Of a stretch of DNA of 64,000 bases, positions 51,180-63,754 are shown one piece after another (positions within the stretch are counted from its first letter, which is position 1; each line of letters begins with the position of its first letter). The notes beneath the pieces are model-generated. The model had not been told where the DNA came from. It was given only the letters and a program-made list of their open reading frames with translations, and ran no database searches. Both the position numbers and the translations under genes were made by a program. Source of the DNA: Acanthochromis polyacanthus (Eukaryota; Chordata; Actinopteri; Pomacentridae); assembly GCF_021347895.1 (NCBI RefSeq), contig NC_067116.1, forward strand, positions 35,537,639 through 35,601,638. The letters run 5' to 3'.

Positions 51180-51960
51180 CACCCACAAAAAGTATTCACC
51201 CCTCTTTTGGAAGTTTTTCTCTGTTTGTTGATACAGATTGCAACACAGTAATGCCAATTCATTAAAAATAGAAAATGTTAAAAACGTGATTGTGTAACTA
51301 TTCACTCCCTTAAAGTCAGAATCTAGGAGACGCACCTTTGGCTGACATTCCAGCAATGACCCTGCGTGGATAGATCTCAATCAGACTTGCACATCTGGAC
51401 ACTGCAACTTTATCCCGTTGTTCTTCGCCAAACTGTCAGGTTTCATGGGGATCATGAGTGAATAGCCATTTTCAGGTCCATCCAAAAAGTTTTCAATTAG
51501 ATCGAGGTCTTGGCTTTGACTTGGTTACAGCAGAACATTCACCTTTTTGTCTTTGGACCATTTCTGTGTAGTTTCGGTGGTCCGCTTCGGGTCATTGTCT
51601 TGCTGGAAAACAAATCTTCTTCCAAGTCACAGTTCTCTTGCTGACTGCATCAGGCTGTCTTCCAGGGTTTACCAGGAAAGTTTCTAAGTTTTCCAGGACG
51701 TATTGTCTGCAAATAATCTCTGAAACATGATGCTGCCACCACCATGCTTTGCTGTAAGCATGGTATGATAATGTGCAGTAATGTCAACTAAGATGACATC
51801 TAAGCTGGTGGTTAAGAAGTTTAATTTTGGTCTCCTTAGACCAAATATTCTTCTTCCATTTGATTTGAGTCTCTTAGGTGCCTTCTGGCAATCTCTGCTT
51901 GAGATTTAATGAGATTATTTGTCGTACATGCAAGACTGGACAGCACATCAAGTGACGTTG
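51180..51960 (-). pseudogene. Tc1-like transposon remnant with transposase pieces
   Basis: The low-coordinate end 'ccacaaaaagtattcacccc' is a known Tc1-like terminus. Minus-strand pieces in order: the HGGGSIM region ('catgatgctgccaccaccat'), QDNDPKRTTETTQKWSKDKK with the second Asp, and DLDLIENF, where the third acidic residue (Glu) is kept. There are stops and a frameshift between them. The DNA-binding half is missing or unrecognisable beyond about 51960. Confidence 0.8.
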
Positions 51961-53623
51961 TACGGCATAACAAAAAAAATGACTGAATCTAAATTAAGAG
52001 CAGGATTAAATGCCTGCCTATTAGTTATTGCAATGGCATGTAGTTTAAACTTGTACCATGTTGAAAGGGAAAAATGTTGCTAGTGAGACTGCCATCACCA
52101 CTTCTACAGAAAAGTGACTATGTTGCTCATCTAGACACAAAGCCAACATGCTCAGATTCCATGAGATTATCGGAAATCAGTGCATGTCTGAAACCATTCT
52201 ATATTTAGTTGGGGTAAGAAATAGCAGCACTAACAGAGTTGCACAGTGTTTTTCAGAGTGTGATCTACTGTTTGTTGTGACTGTGCAGAGTATTTGGACA
52301 TTATCAAAGTAGATATCTGCATCATTCCCTGGTGAAGAGGAAGAAACTGACGCAAAGTATACACTGTATATTCAAGCTCAACATCAAAGTAAAGTATATG
52401 GCTTGCTAGTACAATATTGGCAATGAGGAGTTCCTATGAAACAGCATTTTCCCTCTTAAGCACATTTACAAGCACAGTACCAGGGGTTTCCATTCGGTAC
52501 AGCTGCCAGCCAATGAGTCGACTACGCATTTAAGTTCAGCCAGTTATTTTATTATGTTAACTTTTGATTCAATAATATACTTTTGATTAACACGGTTTGA
52601 TTTCCTCTGGTACAGGTTTTACAACCACTAGTCTCCGCTTCATTGCACTACAAGCGTGATGATGGAGAAACTCGTCTTTCTGTCTACATCAGTCCTGCCT
52701 CCACATAAATACATTTTTCACATATAACACACAGACAGTTGTAAGATTAATGAAAAAAAGAATGAATAATCTTTACTTATACAATGCTTTTAGCAACAGC
52801 AGATGACTAGATGTTGAGCTGATTCATTAAAATCACATGATGGGATGTGAATCACTTTTTTTTAAAAATTTGGAGTTATTTTTGGCCTATTTTGTAAATA
52901 TATATTTTTAAATATCAATATATTTTCAAGATTTATGGGATTAAAATACATTCCACCTTAAAATATGTCTGTTTTCTCTAAATGAGAATGGAGTTATGGT
53001 TTAAGTAAAATACACTAACAATAATTGTGGCATGTCTTCATTAACTTTATAGTGAAAGGTTAATGAAGACAAAAGTTCTAATCAGTCAGGAATAGGTGTG
53101 GCTTTACATAATAATAGCTATTTACATAACGGATGAGCCAAAATGCACAAGAAGCCTTATTCTCCCTTACAATAGCTCATTGCATGTTTACAATCAGGTA
53201 GGCAGGCTCTTTGAAATATGCAATAATTAGGATCAGGGCATAGCAATGAATAGGGGTATTAAAATTTGCCAGAGGCCACCTACTTTGGCTTTTTATGGTC
53301 AGAATCTTTCTCTAGGTGGCCACATTTTCCTAGATCCCTGTGAAAAGCCCTGCAGTACAGTTCTGAAAGGCCAACTACACATAACAAAGTGTAAATAAAT
53401 GTGCTTTATTACAAAAACATGGAAAGGTGAAAAGTCCACAACCCAGTTTTCCACAATTGCAAAGGGAGGGACAAAGAAGCTAAAGATCGCAGCGAAGCCA
53501 AGTGAAGTCATGCCTAAATTCCTCTGGAATAAAATGGTCTCAGCCTGAATCCAGCAAGTGGATTGATTTCAACTCAGACATCACATATGTCACCGAGTCT
53601 GTGCCGTGCATCTGATCTGAGCC
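51961..53623. other. no gene seen
   Basis: AT-rich, with TTTAAATAT-type text at 52855-52935. Nothing recognised. Confidence 0.4.
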
Positions 53624-53932
53624 CATCCATCCATCCATCCATACATTACTTAATACCCATGAACTGATCATGTTCAGGGTCAGCAGAGGGGCTGGAACCA
53701 AACCTCACATGCAATAGGTGACAGGATGGATGGATTATTAGTCTGCTACAGGTCGAATGTATCGACAGACCCACAGTAGATCACTGCAGGGCCCCAGTTG
53801 GCCTTTCTGTGAGGAGCTTGCATGCTCTCCTCGTGTCTGTGCAGGTTTCTTTTGGGTGCTCCGATTTCCTCCCACATGCAGGTTTACAGAACTGGAGACT
53901 CTAAAATTTCCCGTAGGTGTGAATCAAGCGCT
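53624..53932. mobile_element. two SINE halves in opposite orientation
   Basis: 53624-53777 is the reverse complement of the 3' half of the SINE at 63418 (CCATCCATCCATCCAT tail, 'ggtcagcagaggggctggaa'). 53781-53932 is its 5' half in plus orientation ('ttgcatgctctcctcgtgtc', 'gatttcctcccacatgcagg', 'cccgtaggtgtgaat'). Both are strongly diverged. Confidence 0.6.
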
Positions 53933-54361
53933 CCAAAGGTTGCAGCGAAAAGCTTAAACTGTGTCAGTTGCTTTCCGAAAACAAATTAATTTTCGCAAAC
54001 ATTAGTGACGTGAGCTATTCAGCGACGTGGCCTTGGTGAGGGACTGTCTTTGGTTCCAGTAAGTGTTTTCAAACCACCTGCTGCTGCCAAATACCCTACA
54101 TCCAAAGTCAACTGTGTGAATATGCGTGCATGCGTTCGTCTTAATCCAGGCATGTTGGGGTGCATGCATGTGCTCTAGCAGTTGCTTTTGCGTGCATGTG
54201 TGTCTAAGAGCATTCAGCTCACGCATTCCTCTTGGATGGAATCAGAGCTTTGGAGGAGACCCTGCTGCCTGGACTATTGAGTGTGTCAGGACCATGAGGG
54301 AAACAAGAGAAGAAAAAGAGAAAGTGAGCGAGGCTGCTTTTCAGAGCAGCGCTTGGTAATA

Positions 54362-54665
54362 TGCCACACACACACACACACTATGTTTTTCTATCATTGC
54401 GGGGACATACCATTGACTCCCATTCATATCTAACCCCTAACCCTTACCCTAACCCTAACCTTAACCAAACCCTAACCCTAACCAAAACAATGGATAACCC
54501 TAAAGAAACGTTTTTGTACTTTTACTTTTTTCAGTAACAACAACATGGCCAAGAAAACACTGTTTAAACTTGTGGGGACCGAAATGAGGTCCCCACAAGT
54601 GATATAGTTTTCTGTTTTCCTACAGTTGTGGGGACATTTGGTCCCCACAATATAGCAAAAACATG
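54362..54665. mobile_element. MITE-like repeat with GGGGAC hairpins, CA-flanked
   Basis: Ends are inverted: ATGTTTTTCTATCATTGCGG and, from the right, ATGTTTTTGCTATATTGTGG. CA tracts lie on both outer sides (54364-54381 and 54672-54700). Two perfect hairpins follow the telomere-like block: ACTTGTGGGGACC (54568-54580 with 54588-54600) and TTGTGGGGAC (54626-54635 with 54641-54650). Confidence 0.6.
54431..54488. repeat. telomere-like (CCCTAA)n tract inside the MITE
   Basis: Degenerate CCCTAA units with CTTACC and AACCAAAC variants. It belongs to a dispersed element, so it does not mark a chromosome end. Confidence 0.85.
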
Positions 54666-55369
54666 GGCGCGCACACACACACAAACACACACAAAGAAAC
54701 TAAAAGCCCCCCTTCAAAAAAAACCTCTTCTGGATCCTGGAGGCAATTTCCTCCGTTGGTTCACCCAGAAATCACTTAATAACTCAGGGATGGCTTTTTT
54801 TTTTCTTCTCACATATGTACAGGTGGACACCCCCTCTGAGGACCCCCAGCCCTAATCCCCAAAGACATATCCTGGAAGCTCCTCTCTGATCCTGGTTCTC
54901 CAACCAGCGTTGGTCGTGTTCCCATCCAAAAAGCCTCTGCCTGGGAGGCCTGATTACACAGCAGCTCAGAGGCGGATAAAGGAGCTGGATCTCTGCTATT
55001 GCTGTGTATGTGCGTGTGGTAAACCACTACACTGGTCTCCACATGCGTTTATAATGAAAGAATCAGCTGGTTGTACAGCACGTTGTACATCAATGTCAGC
55101 CTTTATTGTTGTTATTTTCAGCTGACCTAGAAAGATGACATCCATCCTGAGAAAAGTACAGCAGGTTTAATCTATTCAGGACAGCCACAGAAAGTAAATC
55201 TGACTAATATTCATGTCGGTATTTTAAAGGTAATTGAATCTGATAAACGAAAAAATATAACGGCTGATATTAATTTACTGACAGGCAGTTATTTCAGTCT
55301 AACAGGGCCAAGTCCTTGTCTATGGAGAGAGCCCTAACTACAATTTCTATTGTCATTGGGACATGAAAA
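54666..55369. other. no gene seen
   Basis: CA-rich at the left edge. About 54880-55020 is GC-richer and open in two frames, without a recognisable protein. Confidence 0.35.
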
Positions 55370-55505
55370 ATAGGGATTGACCAGCATGTTGTTTTTCTGT
55401 TTGTTGTGTTTTACTGTCGGGGCCGATACCGACAGAAATTATAGGCAATCATGAAAAATCAATAGCTAATATTTGGAGCCAATATATGCGAAACATTATA
55501 TATTA
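55370..55505. mobile_element. decayed hAT-like fragment
   Basis: 'agggattgaccagcatgttg', 'ggggccgataccgacagaaa' and 'taatatttggagccaatata' line up in order with a common fish hAT derivative rich in CCGATA words. Confidence 0.5.
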
Positions 55506-56715
55506 TGAATGACACAGCATGTGATAGCAGGGAATCTGTCATTCATAACTATGTTAATGAAAAAATAAGGATTACTATAATGAAATGGGACAAGATAGGA
55601 AAAGGAGTGATGATGCATAAGTGTTGTGTGATGCTTTTCCTTGTTTACTGTAACATCGACTGAAGTTGATCAGTTTGTCTCTTATAGTTGCATCTACTGT
55701 TCGTCTTTATTTTCTTGATCTTTCAAAGTTCTATCACTTTTGTTGCTCATTAAGGCCCATATCTTAAAGCATTAGCATTAGTGTTTATGTTAGCCACTGT
55801 AAAGAAGCCAGTTTCTTGATTGGCACCAATGGCTGCGCTTGTTGTTCAGTATTTGCAGGTTGTGTCTCTAATAGACAACAAAGTTAGAATGAAGCATTAG
55901 CCACAGGCCTGACAGCAAGCCTCTAAAGGACAGCCATAGTTTCACACTCTCCGCAAAATAAGTGACGACTGCACTGACACCAACAAATGAAATATTCAAG
56001 CATTTTTCCAGCATAAACTGGAAGACCACTGTGTTTTCATTACAACTTCAGTTCACCCGCTGCCTCACCTCTGATCTGCAAATGTCTGTCCCTGTCTGCA
56101 AACAGTAGCTTTCCATGTTGACTGGCTGTTACTCTTGACACATAACCTGATCGCATCAGGTAGGACTTTGTGTTAGACTAAAGAGTGGCAACAGACAGAC
56201 AGTCAGCTGCATAAGGGAAAAGCATTTAATTTATTGTATCATAATTGCTCAATAGAAACAACAATGCTGGTAATCATAAAAATGTGGGCCTGATAATCCA
56301 CAAGGCCCATAACTGGTCGACAATAAAAACTGAACGAATAGAAGTACCAGACAAATCTGATGAAAAAATGGGTGATACTTCTACTATGCATGTGCATAGG
56401 TTTGAAGCATAGTGATTTAGTGGATGTTTTCTGCTTTGGCTGTTACAAAGAATAGGATTGGCTCTTTGGGGGCATGTGCCACACACCTGCCATCTGTGAC
56501 ATTACACAGTTCTCTTGTGAACACATTCCTATTCACAAATTCTGTTAGTAGTGAATATCTCTCTTATGATGTCACTGGGTGAACTCTGATGTCTTTGATC
56601 TGTCACAACAGTCTAGAATCTTGCCATTGATAATGTTACCTGGCAACAGAGGTAACAATCTTCCATCCACAAATTGCCAAAATTTGTTGTTTGGCCGCTA
56701 CTGAAGGCAGTGAAC
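55506..56715. other. no gene seen
   Basis: Unique-looking sequence; nothing recognised. Confidence 0.4.
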
Positions 56716-56719
56716 TTAA

Positions 56720-57356
56720 AGGGGAACTTCGTTTTTTTTCAACCTGGGGTCTGTTTCCATATGTAATTTCATACATGTGAGTGATGGAGAAATTAATTTT
56801 CGACATAGCTCCAGTATTTAGCCAGGCAGGGAGCTTAGCAGCTCAGCTAGCAGCTCAGCTAGCAGCTCGGCTAGAGAAAAGTATGGGGCAGCTGGCCCCA
56901 ACGCATCAAAGTCCGCCCTAACGTACTTAAAGCAAATCTCATTCCGAAATTGTGTGATAGCTCGTGGCAAAACTGGTGTTTTGCCGTGATCTCTCGCGCG
57001 ATTTCGGAACAAGATTTGCGTTCTAGCGTCCTGAGATTTGGATACAGACCACAACAAAGAGCAATCGCCAGGTAATGTGGAGGTTTTCGTTCACTTCTCA
57101 TCTCTAGTATGTTGTGGGACACTCATTGAGACTATCTGAGCCGGTCAGTGTGGGGCAAAAGCACGTTAGGGCGGACTTTGACGCGGGGGGGCCAGTTGCC
57201 CCATACTCTTCGCTAGCCGAGCTGCTAGCTGAGCTGCTAAGCTGCCTGCCTGGCTAAATACTGGAGCTATGTCGAAAATTCATTTCTCCATCACTCACAT
57301 GTATGAAATTACGTATGGAAACAGACCCCAGGCTGAAAAAAAAACGAAGTTCCCCT
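56720..57356. mobile_element. 637-bp palindromic TTAA element
   Basis: TTAA on both sides (56716-56719, 57357-57360) and AGGGGAACTTCGTTTTTTTT ends in inverted orientation. Arms of about 217 bp (56720-56936) and 196 bp (57161-57356). The left arm has three 12-bp AGCAGCTCAGCT-type units, the right arm two. The centre has its own hairpin, GGCAAAAC at 56966-56973 with its complement at 56978-56985. TTAA use fits piggyBac or Kolobok; AGGG ends favour Kolobok-like. No transposase. Confidence 0.82.
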
Positions 57357-57360
57357 TTAA

Positions 57361-60059
57361 CAACTTTGGTTTTTTGATTGTTGAACCAACAACAAAATCC
57401 ATTACAGTACACTAACGTGCATTTTCTCTCTATTTTTGACCTTTCAAATATCAAACATAAGATTATCAAAATAAAAATCAATCAGTTAAAAAAAAAAATA
57501 AAGCAGTTTGATATAAAATACGATTTACCAACAAATCATCACAACATAAATGAAAACAGCTGCTGATATTCTATTTCTGTGGTTAAAATTCATGACAAAT
57601 GTGCAATTTATTACAACACAAATACCCAAATGATGTGAAATAAATCTGGGGCTTTTGGAGCCCACAGGGGAATGGCCCTCTGGGCAGCGGGTAATCCGGC
57701 TCTGCTTTTCACACTGTCAATGTGTTTTGTGATGCGTAAATCGTTCCGAGAGGCGTAACCTGCTCCTGAACCCACCGGCATTAGCATAATGTTGGACATT
57801 TTCAGCATATCTCAAAAGTCAACAGTGATTTTTCAGCATAAAGTGAACTCGTGAACTTGTGTCATCTTGAGTTTGTACCGCAAAATTTTCGCCTCGGCCC
57901 ACACAAACCCCCTCCCAGTCTGGCTTCCAACCTGGCCAGTCACTCTCCGACATCAAACCGAAACAGCCAAACCACAGCACAGCAACAAATCCTCCTCCCA
58001 GGAGTGCTGGGCTTTGATCTGCATGTTGTCGCAGCTCACCGGGAACACAGACGTAGACAGAACCCAGAGCAGGATTTAGCTTCATGTTTTTACAGCCTTT
58101 TGAGAGCGATGTGATTCTTACAACATCAGTCTGCAGCCCTGCTATAAAGTATATGAGCATATTAACCTATGCAACAGCAAAATGAATTCCACTTAAGCTC
58201 GAAAACATCGCATACTGTAAGACGTACGTAGCTGCATGTAACAGCACTACGTCATATTATTTTACCGTGCGAGTTCACATGTAAAAGCCCATGTTCCGGC
58301 CTATCGCTTCCATCTGATTTTATTGATTAAACTGGAGACGTAAATCAGTGCTTAATTGGCTCGCGATGATATTTTAGCTTTATTCTTAAAAAGAAACCGT
58401 GTGACATTTGACCACAAAATGGAGCCGAATGGAGGAAGATGAATGGTATCAAATTATATATTCTGAATACTTTAAGTGCGACTTAATGGTTCAAGGCTTG
58501 ATGTTCTTGTGCTGTACATTACATCACCTAATTAATGTGGGCTAAACTATGCTGTACGCTCGCTAATGTGACAGCTTGATGACTGTCTTCAAGTGTGCGA
58601 ACCAACCAGCGCTGGGTGTGTCGGGTAGAGCGGCTCCAGCTGAGACCCTCAATGCAATTTAAACGATGTCGTGAAACCCCGCAACGGTGGTAATGTTGTT
58701 ACTCATATTGCAGATCTGCTGAAATGGTAAAGTTTCAATTGAAAATGAAATAAGAAGCACAAGTGTGCCAACCCAATAAAGAGCAGGAATTGCAAATTTT
58801 CACTTTGCATAATTTCCGCTTCAGTTTTTTGCTCGTCTTAAAGTTGCAATTGCGGTTAAGTTCAAACGTCTATTTAGATGAAAAACAGACTCCTGTTTCT
58901 TGGAAGTGAATTACCTTCTACCCTCTTTTTTACATTTTCTCCTCCATGTACCCCCTTAATATCCTTTAACCCCTTAAAGCTCCTTCTTCTACTCTGAAAC
59001 TTCCATTTCGCCTCCCTCTCTGCACCCCAATGTTCTGTAAAGATTGCCACCATATGTTTCAGAGAGGGATACCACTACATGGCTGGATCCAGTGCCTCTG
59101 GCTGAGAAACATGCTGGGCCTCAGTGGGGTCAGAATCCTTGGTAACTCCCATTCCCACAGATCGGTACTTTACCTTTACATCAACATGGCAGCAGGCCCA
59201 CATCGCCCAAAGATCTCTGTTTTCTGTCTTTTCACCTCATCCATCCACCCCCCTATTCGTCTCCATCTGCGGCCAATAGCTGATCCTAGCCTTCCTTTCT
59301 CTATATACATTTTCACCTGAAACATCCTCCTCCCAGCTCCACAATTCCCTCTTCACGGTATTCATCCGAGAGAAAAAAAAATCCCAAACTTCAATATGAA
59401 CCCAAATGTTTCTCATTTTCAAGCGTTGGCCTTACATCAACTTAATTGTATCTGCTCGTTTGCTGACAGTACAATGAGAGAAAACAATCCTGTGAACGGC
59501 TAGAGTTACAGTAAATAAATTTGTTCCAACTATAGCTGTGACAGGATACGTGGGATTTGAACCCTGTAAAGAATGCTGAGTCAAACATAGTATAACTGGT
59601 GCAAGAGATTTCTCATGGGACACAAAGATATGTGGTTCATGTTGAAAGGGGAGCAATTTGAAGGAAAAAAGTTTAGATTGGTTTGATCAACAATTTTCTT
59701 TTTCAATTGCTTAAACTAAAACCAAAATTAAAAGTGTGATTAAAAGAAATCCAATACGTCTTTGTCAGACTGCACTCTGATAAGTTGTGCAAGCAGAGCA
59801 CTGCAAGGTTTCATTGTAACAGCGCTATCTATGCTGTCTGGCTGAGTAATTCGGTAGCGAAGAAAGGAGTAAGTAAGATGACATATTCATAAAGCCACAT
59901 AGTCGCTGTAGAGAGGAGGTCGGGGTGGATGGATGGGAGAGCGAAAAGCTGGAGAAAAGGGGTGGCTGCTGTTTGTTTCCTGCTTACGCTAAAATTGTAG
60001 ATCTTTCTCTGACTACAGCCATTCTATAATCTTAACCATATATTAAACACTTTAACTAG
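57361..60059. other. no gene seen; possible conserved non-coding stretch
   Basis: 58200-58720 keeps CpGs and has words such as 'gtgcttaattggctcgcgat' and none of the repeat features seen elsewhere. No exon recognised in 57361-60059. Confidence 0.35.
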
Positions 60060-60270
60060 TTCTGCCAGGGTCTGTATGTCTGCAGCAAGATGCACATCAA
60101 GGACCCAGAAAAGATCCTCAAAAAATGAAGACATCCTTAATTGGAGTGACTTCAAATTTGACACTGCAGTTACGTAGGTCCCTGGCAGCTCACCCACCAA
60201 GTTTCAAGTATATGGGACGGATGGATGTTAAGAAAAGTGAAGAATAGACAGACATATATTCCTTTGGTTG
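60060..60270 (+). repeat. dispersed family Y, copy 1
   Basis: 'gtgacttcaaatttgacact', 'gtccctggcagctcacccac' and 'caagtttcaagtatatggga' align with the copy at 62975 and with remembered fish repeat text ending in ACAGACA runs. Confidence 0.5.
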
Positions 60271-62029
60271 TGGTTACTAACAAGAAGCTCCTCTATTTTA
60301 ACTCAAACTCTGATCTTTCTGGTAACTTAAAGCTGGTTTGTGTCAAAACCTAAACACAGAGGTGAAAAATACATGCTTGGTGTTCCAATTCAGGAGATAT
60401 ATTCATCAGGAGTACTTATTGATCATCTGTGTCCAAACCTTAACATCCAAACATGTTTTTATGTAATTAGCCACTTAAAAAATGTACTTTCTGCTGTGTA
60501 CCAACAGGCGATATCATTGTATGAGGTGTAATCCTGCGTGGAATGGACAATTTTAGTGTCATAATACGAAAAACATTATGCATAACGCCTGGATATATGA
60601 AATTTAGCTCATCCATTCATTCATTTAGTTCATTCATGACTCATTTATTCCAACTTACACAAGAAACATCCCATAAAAAGGATACAGGGTTTGGAAACCA
60701 CCCACATGGATTCACTGAAAAAAACATTGTTGCCAAACAGATAAACTAAAATCAAAAGTAAAATGTGTTGTATTTAATGTTCAAGAGGCCTCTTTCCCCT
60801 CCTACCTTCACCCCTACAGAGATTCAATCACTGCAGATTTTACAGCATCAGAAGCACTTCCAACATTTGTTCTTTTGATTTCAGCAGCTCCTCCTGATGC
60901 AAATGCTTCCGTGTCCATTAAACAAGAGCAGATGGAGTCATGTGAATGGTGAGCCGTGAATCACACAGGATGAGTCAAAGATAAATGGGAGAGTTTGTGT
61001 TGCTCACTACTTTAAGCTTCTTGCATTCTTTGGCGGGAACATGTTGCTCCAAAGTTATTTGCAAGTTTCCAACTGTGTGCGTGTGTGCTTGTCCTGCTCA
61101 GCGTGTCCATAATATTTCAGCCCCTGGTTTGAATTAAAGACTTCCCGACACAATTGAAACAATATATAGCTCGCAGCCAAAAGTGTGGAACATGTCCCTG
61201 CTCTTGATTTCAAGAACACACAGATACACACACATATGCGCTTGTGGCCATGGTACATTGGTTTTATATTTTACAGCTGATTGCAGTTACCTCTTGTCAG
61301 TGTGCCCAAAGAGAACAAAGAAAGAAAACTGAACAAGTGCATATCTTTCAGTCTAACATGTTACCTCTAATGGAGTCCAATCAAGCTTTTTCCATTTTCT
61401 TTTCCAACAAAGTAAAGTTGTGAAATTGAGCGCCATTTGCACCAAGTGGTTCATTCACAGTCCGATAATTCTTGTCTCACTTTGGGATCACACGTCTATT
61501 ATATTACTGGAGAGACTGTGGTTCAGGTCTTTCAGTGTTTAACAGCAAACTTATGGTGCATATGAGAAGCTGTAAGGTAGCAAAGAGAGGAGGAAAAGGG
61601 AGAATATAGTTGTGATACAAAAAAATCCTGAATAGGCAATGATCACTGCTGATTTCTACCCTTTGTATAAGCTGATCAGTTGGTTCATGTCTTTGTTCCA
61701 AAGAAGGAAAAGCACATGTGGAATAAATATCAATAACTACAGCACTGCCATTCAGGCGAACTACTTCCAAGTTTTGGTATGTTGACTCGCTTAAGGTTCT
61801 TCCTGGACTACTCAATGGAACGTAGCCATTGTTACTGTTACTACATCCAACTGTGCTATTATGATGAGTTGAAATGTCTACTATGGTAAAGGCATATCAC
61901 ATGTGTGCTGTTGAAATGGCTTGATCACTACATGATATGTTACCATGAAATTTTGTAGTGAAACTCAAACAATTTTTATGATCTTCCTACTTTTCATGTA
62001 ATTCCACCAGCAGGTCGAACTTGTATCTT
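60271..62029. other. no gene seen
   Basis: Unique-looking sequence; nothing recognised. Confidence 0.4.
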
Positions 62030-62560
62030 CTTCCAGTTTTCAGTAGTCCATTTGCTGTGTTTTATGGCCCAGTCAAGCCTCTTTATTATTCTGACATCTC
62101 AAGCAATGACTTTTTTTTGCTGCAACTCAATCTGTCAAACCTGCAACTCCAAGTCTTCTCTTCACAGTTGAAACTGAGGCTTTCTTACTACCACCACTAT
62201 TAAGCTGTGCCTGAAGCTTTTATCCTGTGAGACACCTATCATGCAAGCTATTGACTCTCAGAAACTTGTCTTCTGATTCTGTTGTGGCTTTGGGTCGTCC
62301 AGATCTCTTCCTGTCAGATTTTCCCTCAGTTTCTGAGTGCCTTTTGATGGTGAAGGAAGCTGTACTCACTGAAACCTTGACTTTCTTCATAATCTCTCTG
62401 TAGGAAAGACCTACGTTTTTAATTGTTATGATGGTCTGACTTTTTCTATTTTTAACTGGCTTCTTCTGGACATTCTTATAGCAACACACTACTTTCTGCA
62501 ATATAATATTGTTCAAATAATGCTCTGAAGGGTATGGTGCCATGATGTGTCCCAACACTA
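62030..62560 (-). pseudogene. Tc1-family transposase, N-terminal half
   Basis: Open from Met at 62558 for 112 codons: QTIITIKNVGLSYREIMKKV is a paired-type helix-turn-helix, then SVSTASFTIKRHSETEG and the GRPR-like basic motif RKRSGRPKATTESEDKFLRV. Past the stop, other frames continue the second DNA-binding domain ('ctcagtttcaactgtgaag' read on the minus strand) to about 62030. The DDE catalytic region is absent. Truncated and frameshifted, so not functional. Confidence 0.85.
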
Positions 62561-62974
62561 TTTTTATGCGGATGGAGGGGGTTTTAAGTAATCAAGAAAA
62601 GCTGAGACACCTGTAGGAATTGGTAGCATCAACTTTCAAGGCTTGATCAAGCTCCACTGTTGCAGAACAGTTTTGAGTTGTTAATCCATTTCTTGTTCCC
62701 TGAAAATAGCCTTTTAGTACAATTTCAAAATGTACATTATTTTTCAGTTTTGGGTAACCTTACCTTGTTTTTTAAATCTCCAGCAGTTCACCACTTATCT
62801 TTGAATTTCAATAAAAAAATGGAAAAATTAAAATTAGATTGTCAATTATTAATCCAAATTATCTATAGATCACTTGGCTGTCCAAGTTGTTTGGTTTATT
62901 TTGATGTAACCAGTCCATCTGCTACAATCTGCCCAATGATCTATGAAAACACTCAAGAATCTAGAATCAACAGA
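62561..62974. other. probable 5' flank of the Tc1 copy, then nothing
   Basis: Text such as 'aaaactgttctgcaacagtg' (minus strand) to about 62700 suits a Tc1 upstream region. No terminus found. Confidence 0.35.
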
Positions 62975-63180
62975 GGCCAACAGAGACCCAAAACTCAGGC
63001 TGAGGACCCTAAGAAGTCCCACAAATGGTCACTGCTAATCTAAATGACTTCATACTTGATACTGGATTTCCTCAGATTTCTAGCAAGCTAGCATCTGCCA
63101 AATTTGAAATGAGTCAACTGTGTGTTGCGGAGATATATAACAGCCAGTAAACTATCGGAGAATTGAAATAAAATCTCAAA
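62975..63180 (+). repeat. dispersed family Y, copy 2
   Basis: 'caaatggtcactgctaatct', 'aaatgacttcatacttgata' and 'ctgccaaatttgaaatgagt' parallel copy 1 in order and spacing. Confidence 0.5.
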
Positions 63181-63417
63181 GGAGAAAAAATACTGTTGAA
63201 CTGGGCAAGTATTGCACCTCTCTATACGTCACGATTTTATCTGTAAAAGTTTTCGCATATTTTCATGCCTGTTTCATCCAGAAAAAATGCATTCTCGCGT
63301 TGACTCATTGTAGAGTAGCGTTAACAGTTCAGTTGTTGGTGCAAGTTTTCTGACTTGTATCATACAGACTGGACAGGTTCACACAAAGTGGAAATTACTC
63401 TTCACTGTTATAAGGTA

Positions 63418-63754
63418 TGGCTGCTCAGTGGAGTAGTGGTTAGCACTTTCGCCTTGCAGCAAGAAGATCCCTGGTTCGAATCCCAGGGTGGGCCTGGGAT
63501 CTTTCTGCATGGAGTTTGCATGTTCTCCCTGTGCATGCGTGGGTTTAGTCCAAAAATATGCTGAGGTTAATTGAGTACTCTAAATTGCCCGTAGGTGTGA
63601 ATGCGAGTGTGATTGTTTGTCTGTATATGTAGCCCTGCGACAGACTGGCGACCTGTCCAGGGTGTCCCCTGCCTTCGCCCGAGTCAGCTGGGATAGGCTC
63701 CAGCACCCCCCGCAACCCTAATGAGGATAAAGCGGTGTACAGAGGATGGATGGA
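63418..63754 (+). mobile_element. tRNA-derived SINE with intact 12-bp target duplication
   Basis: Perfect duplication TGTTATAAGGTA at 63406-63417 and 63755-63766. The head resembles a tRNA (valine-like): GTAGTGGTTAGC A box (63433-63444) and GGTTCGAATCC B box (63473-63483), with TTCGCCTTGCAGCAAGAAG between. The body has 'gagtttgcatgttctccctg' and 'ggcgacctgtccagggtgtc'; the 3' end is a GGATGGATGGA tail. The intact duplication points to a fairly recent insertion. Confidence 0.9.

Noticed and set aside
54431..54488. Chromosome end suggested by CCCTAA units
   Set aside because: Units are degenerate, short and enclosed by a dispersed element; sequence continues for 9 kb.
63418..63500. tRNA-Val gene
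   Set aside because: Only the promoter boxes match; anticodon stem and acceptor do not fold, and a SINE tail plus target duplication follow.
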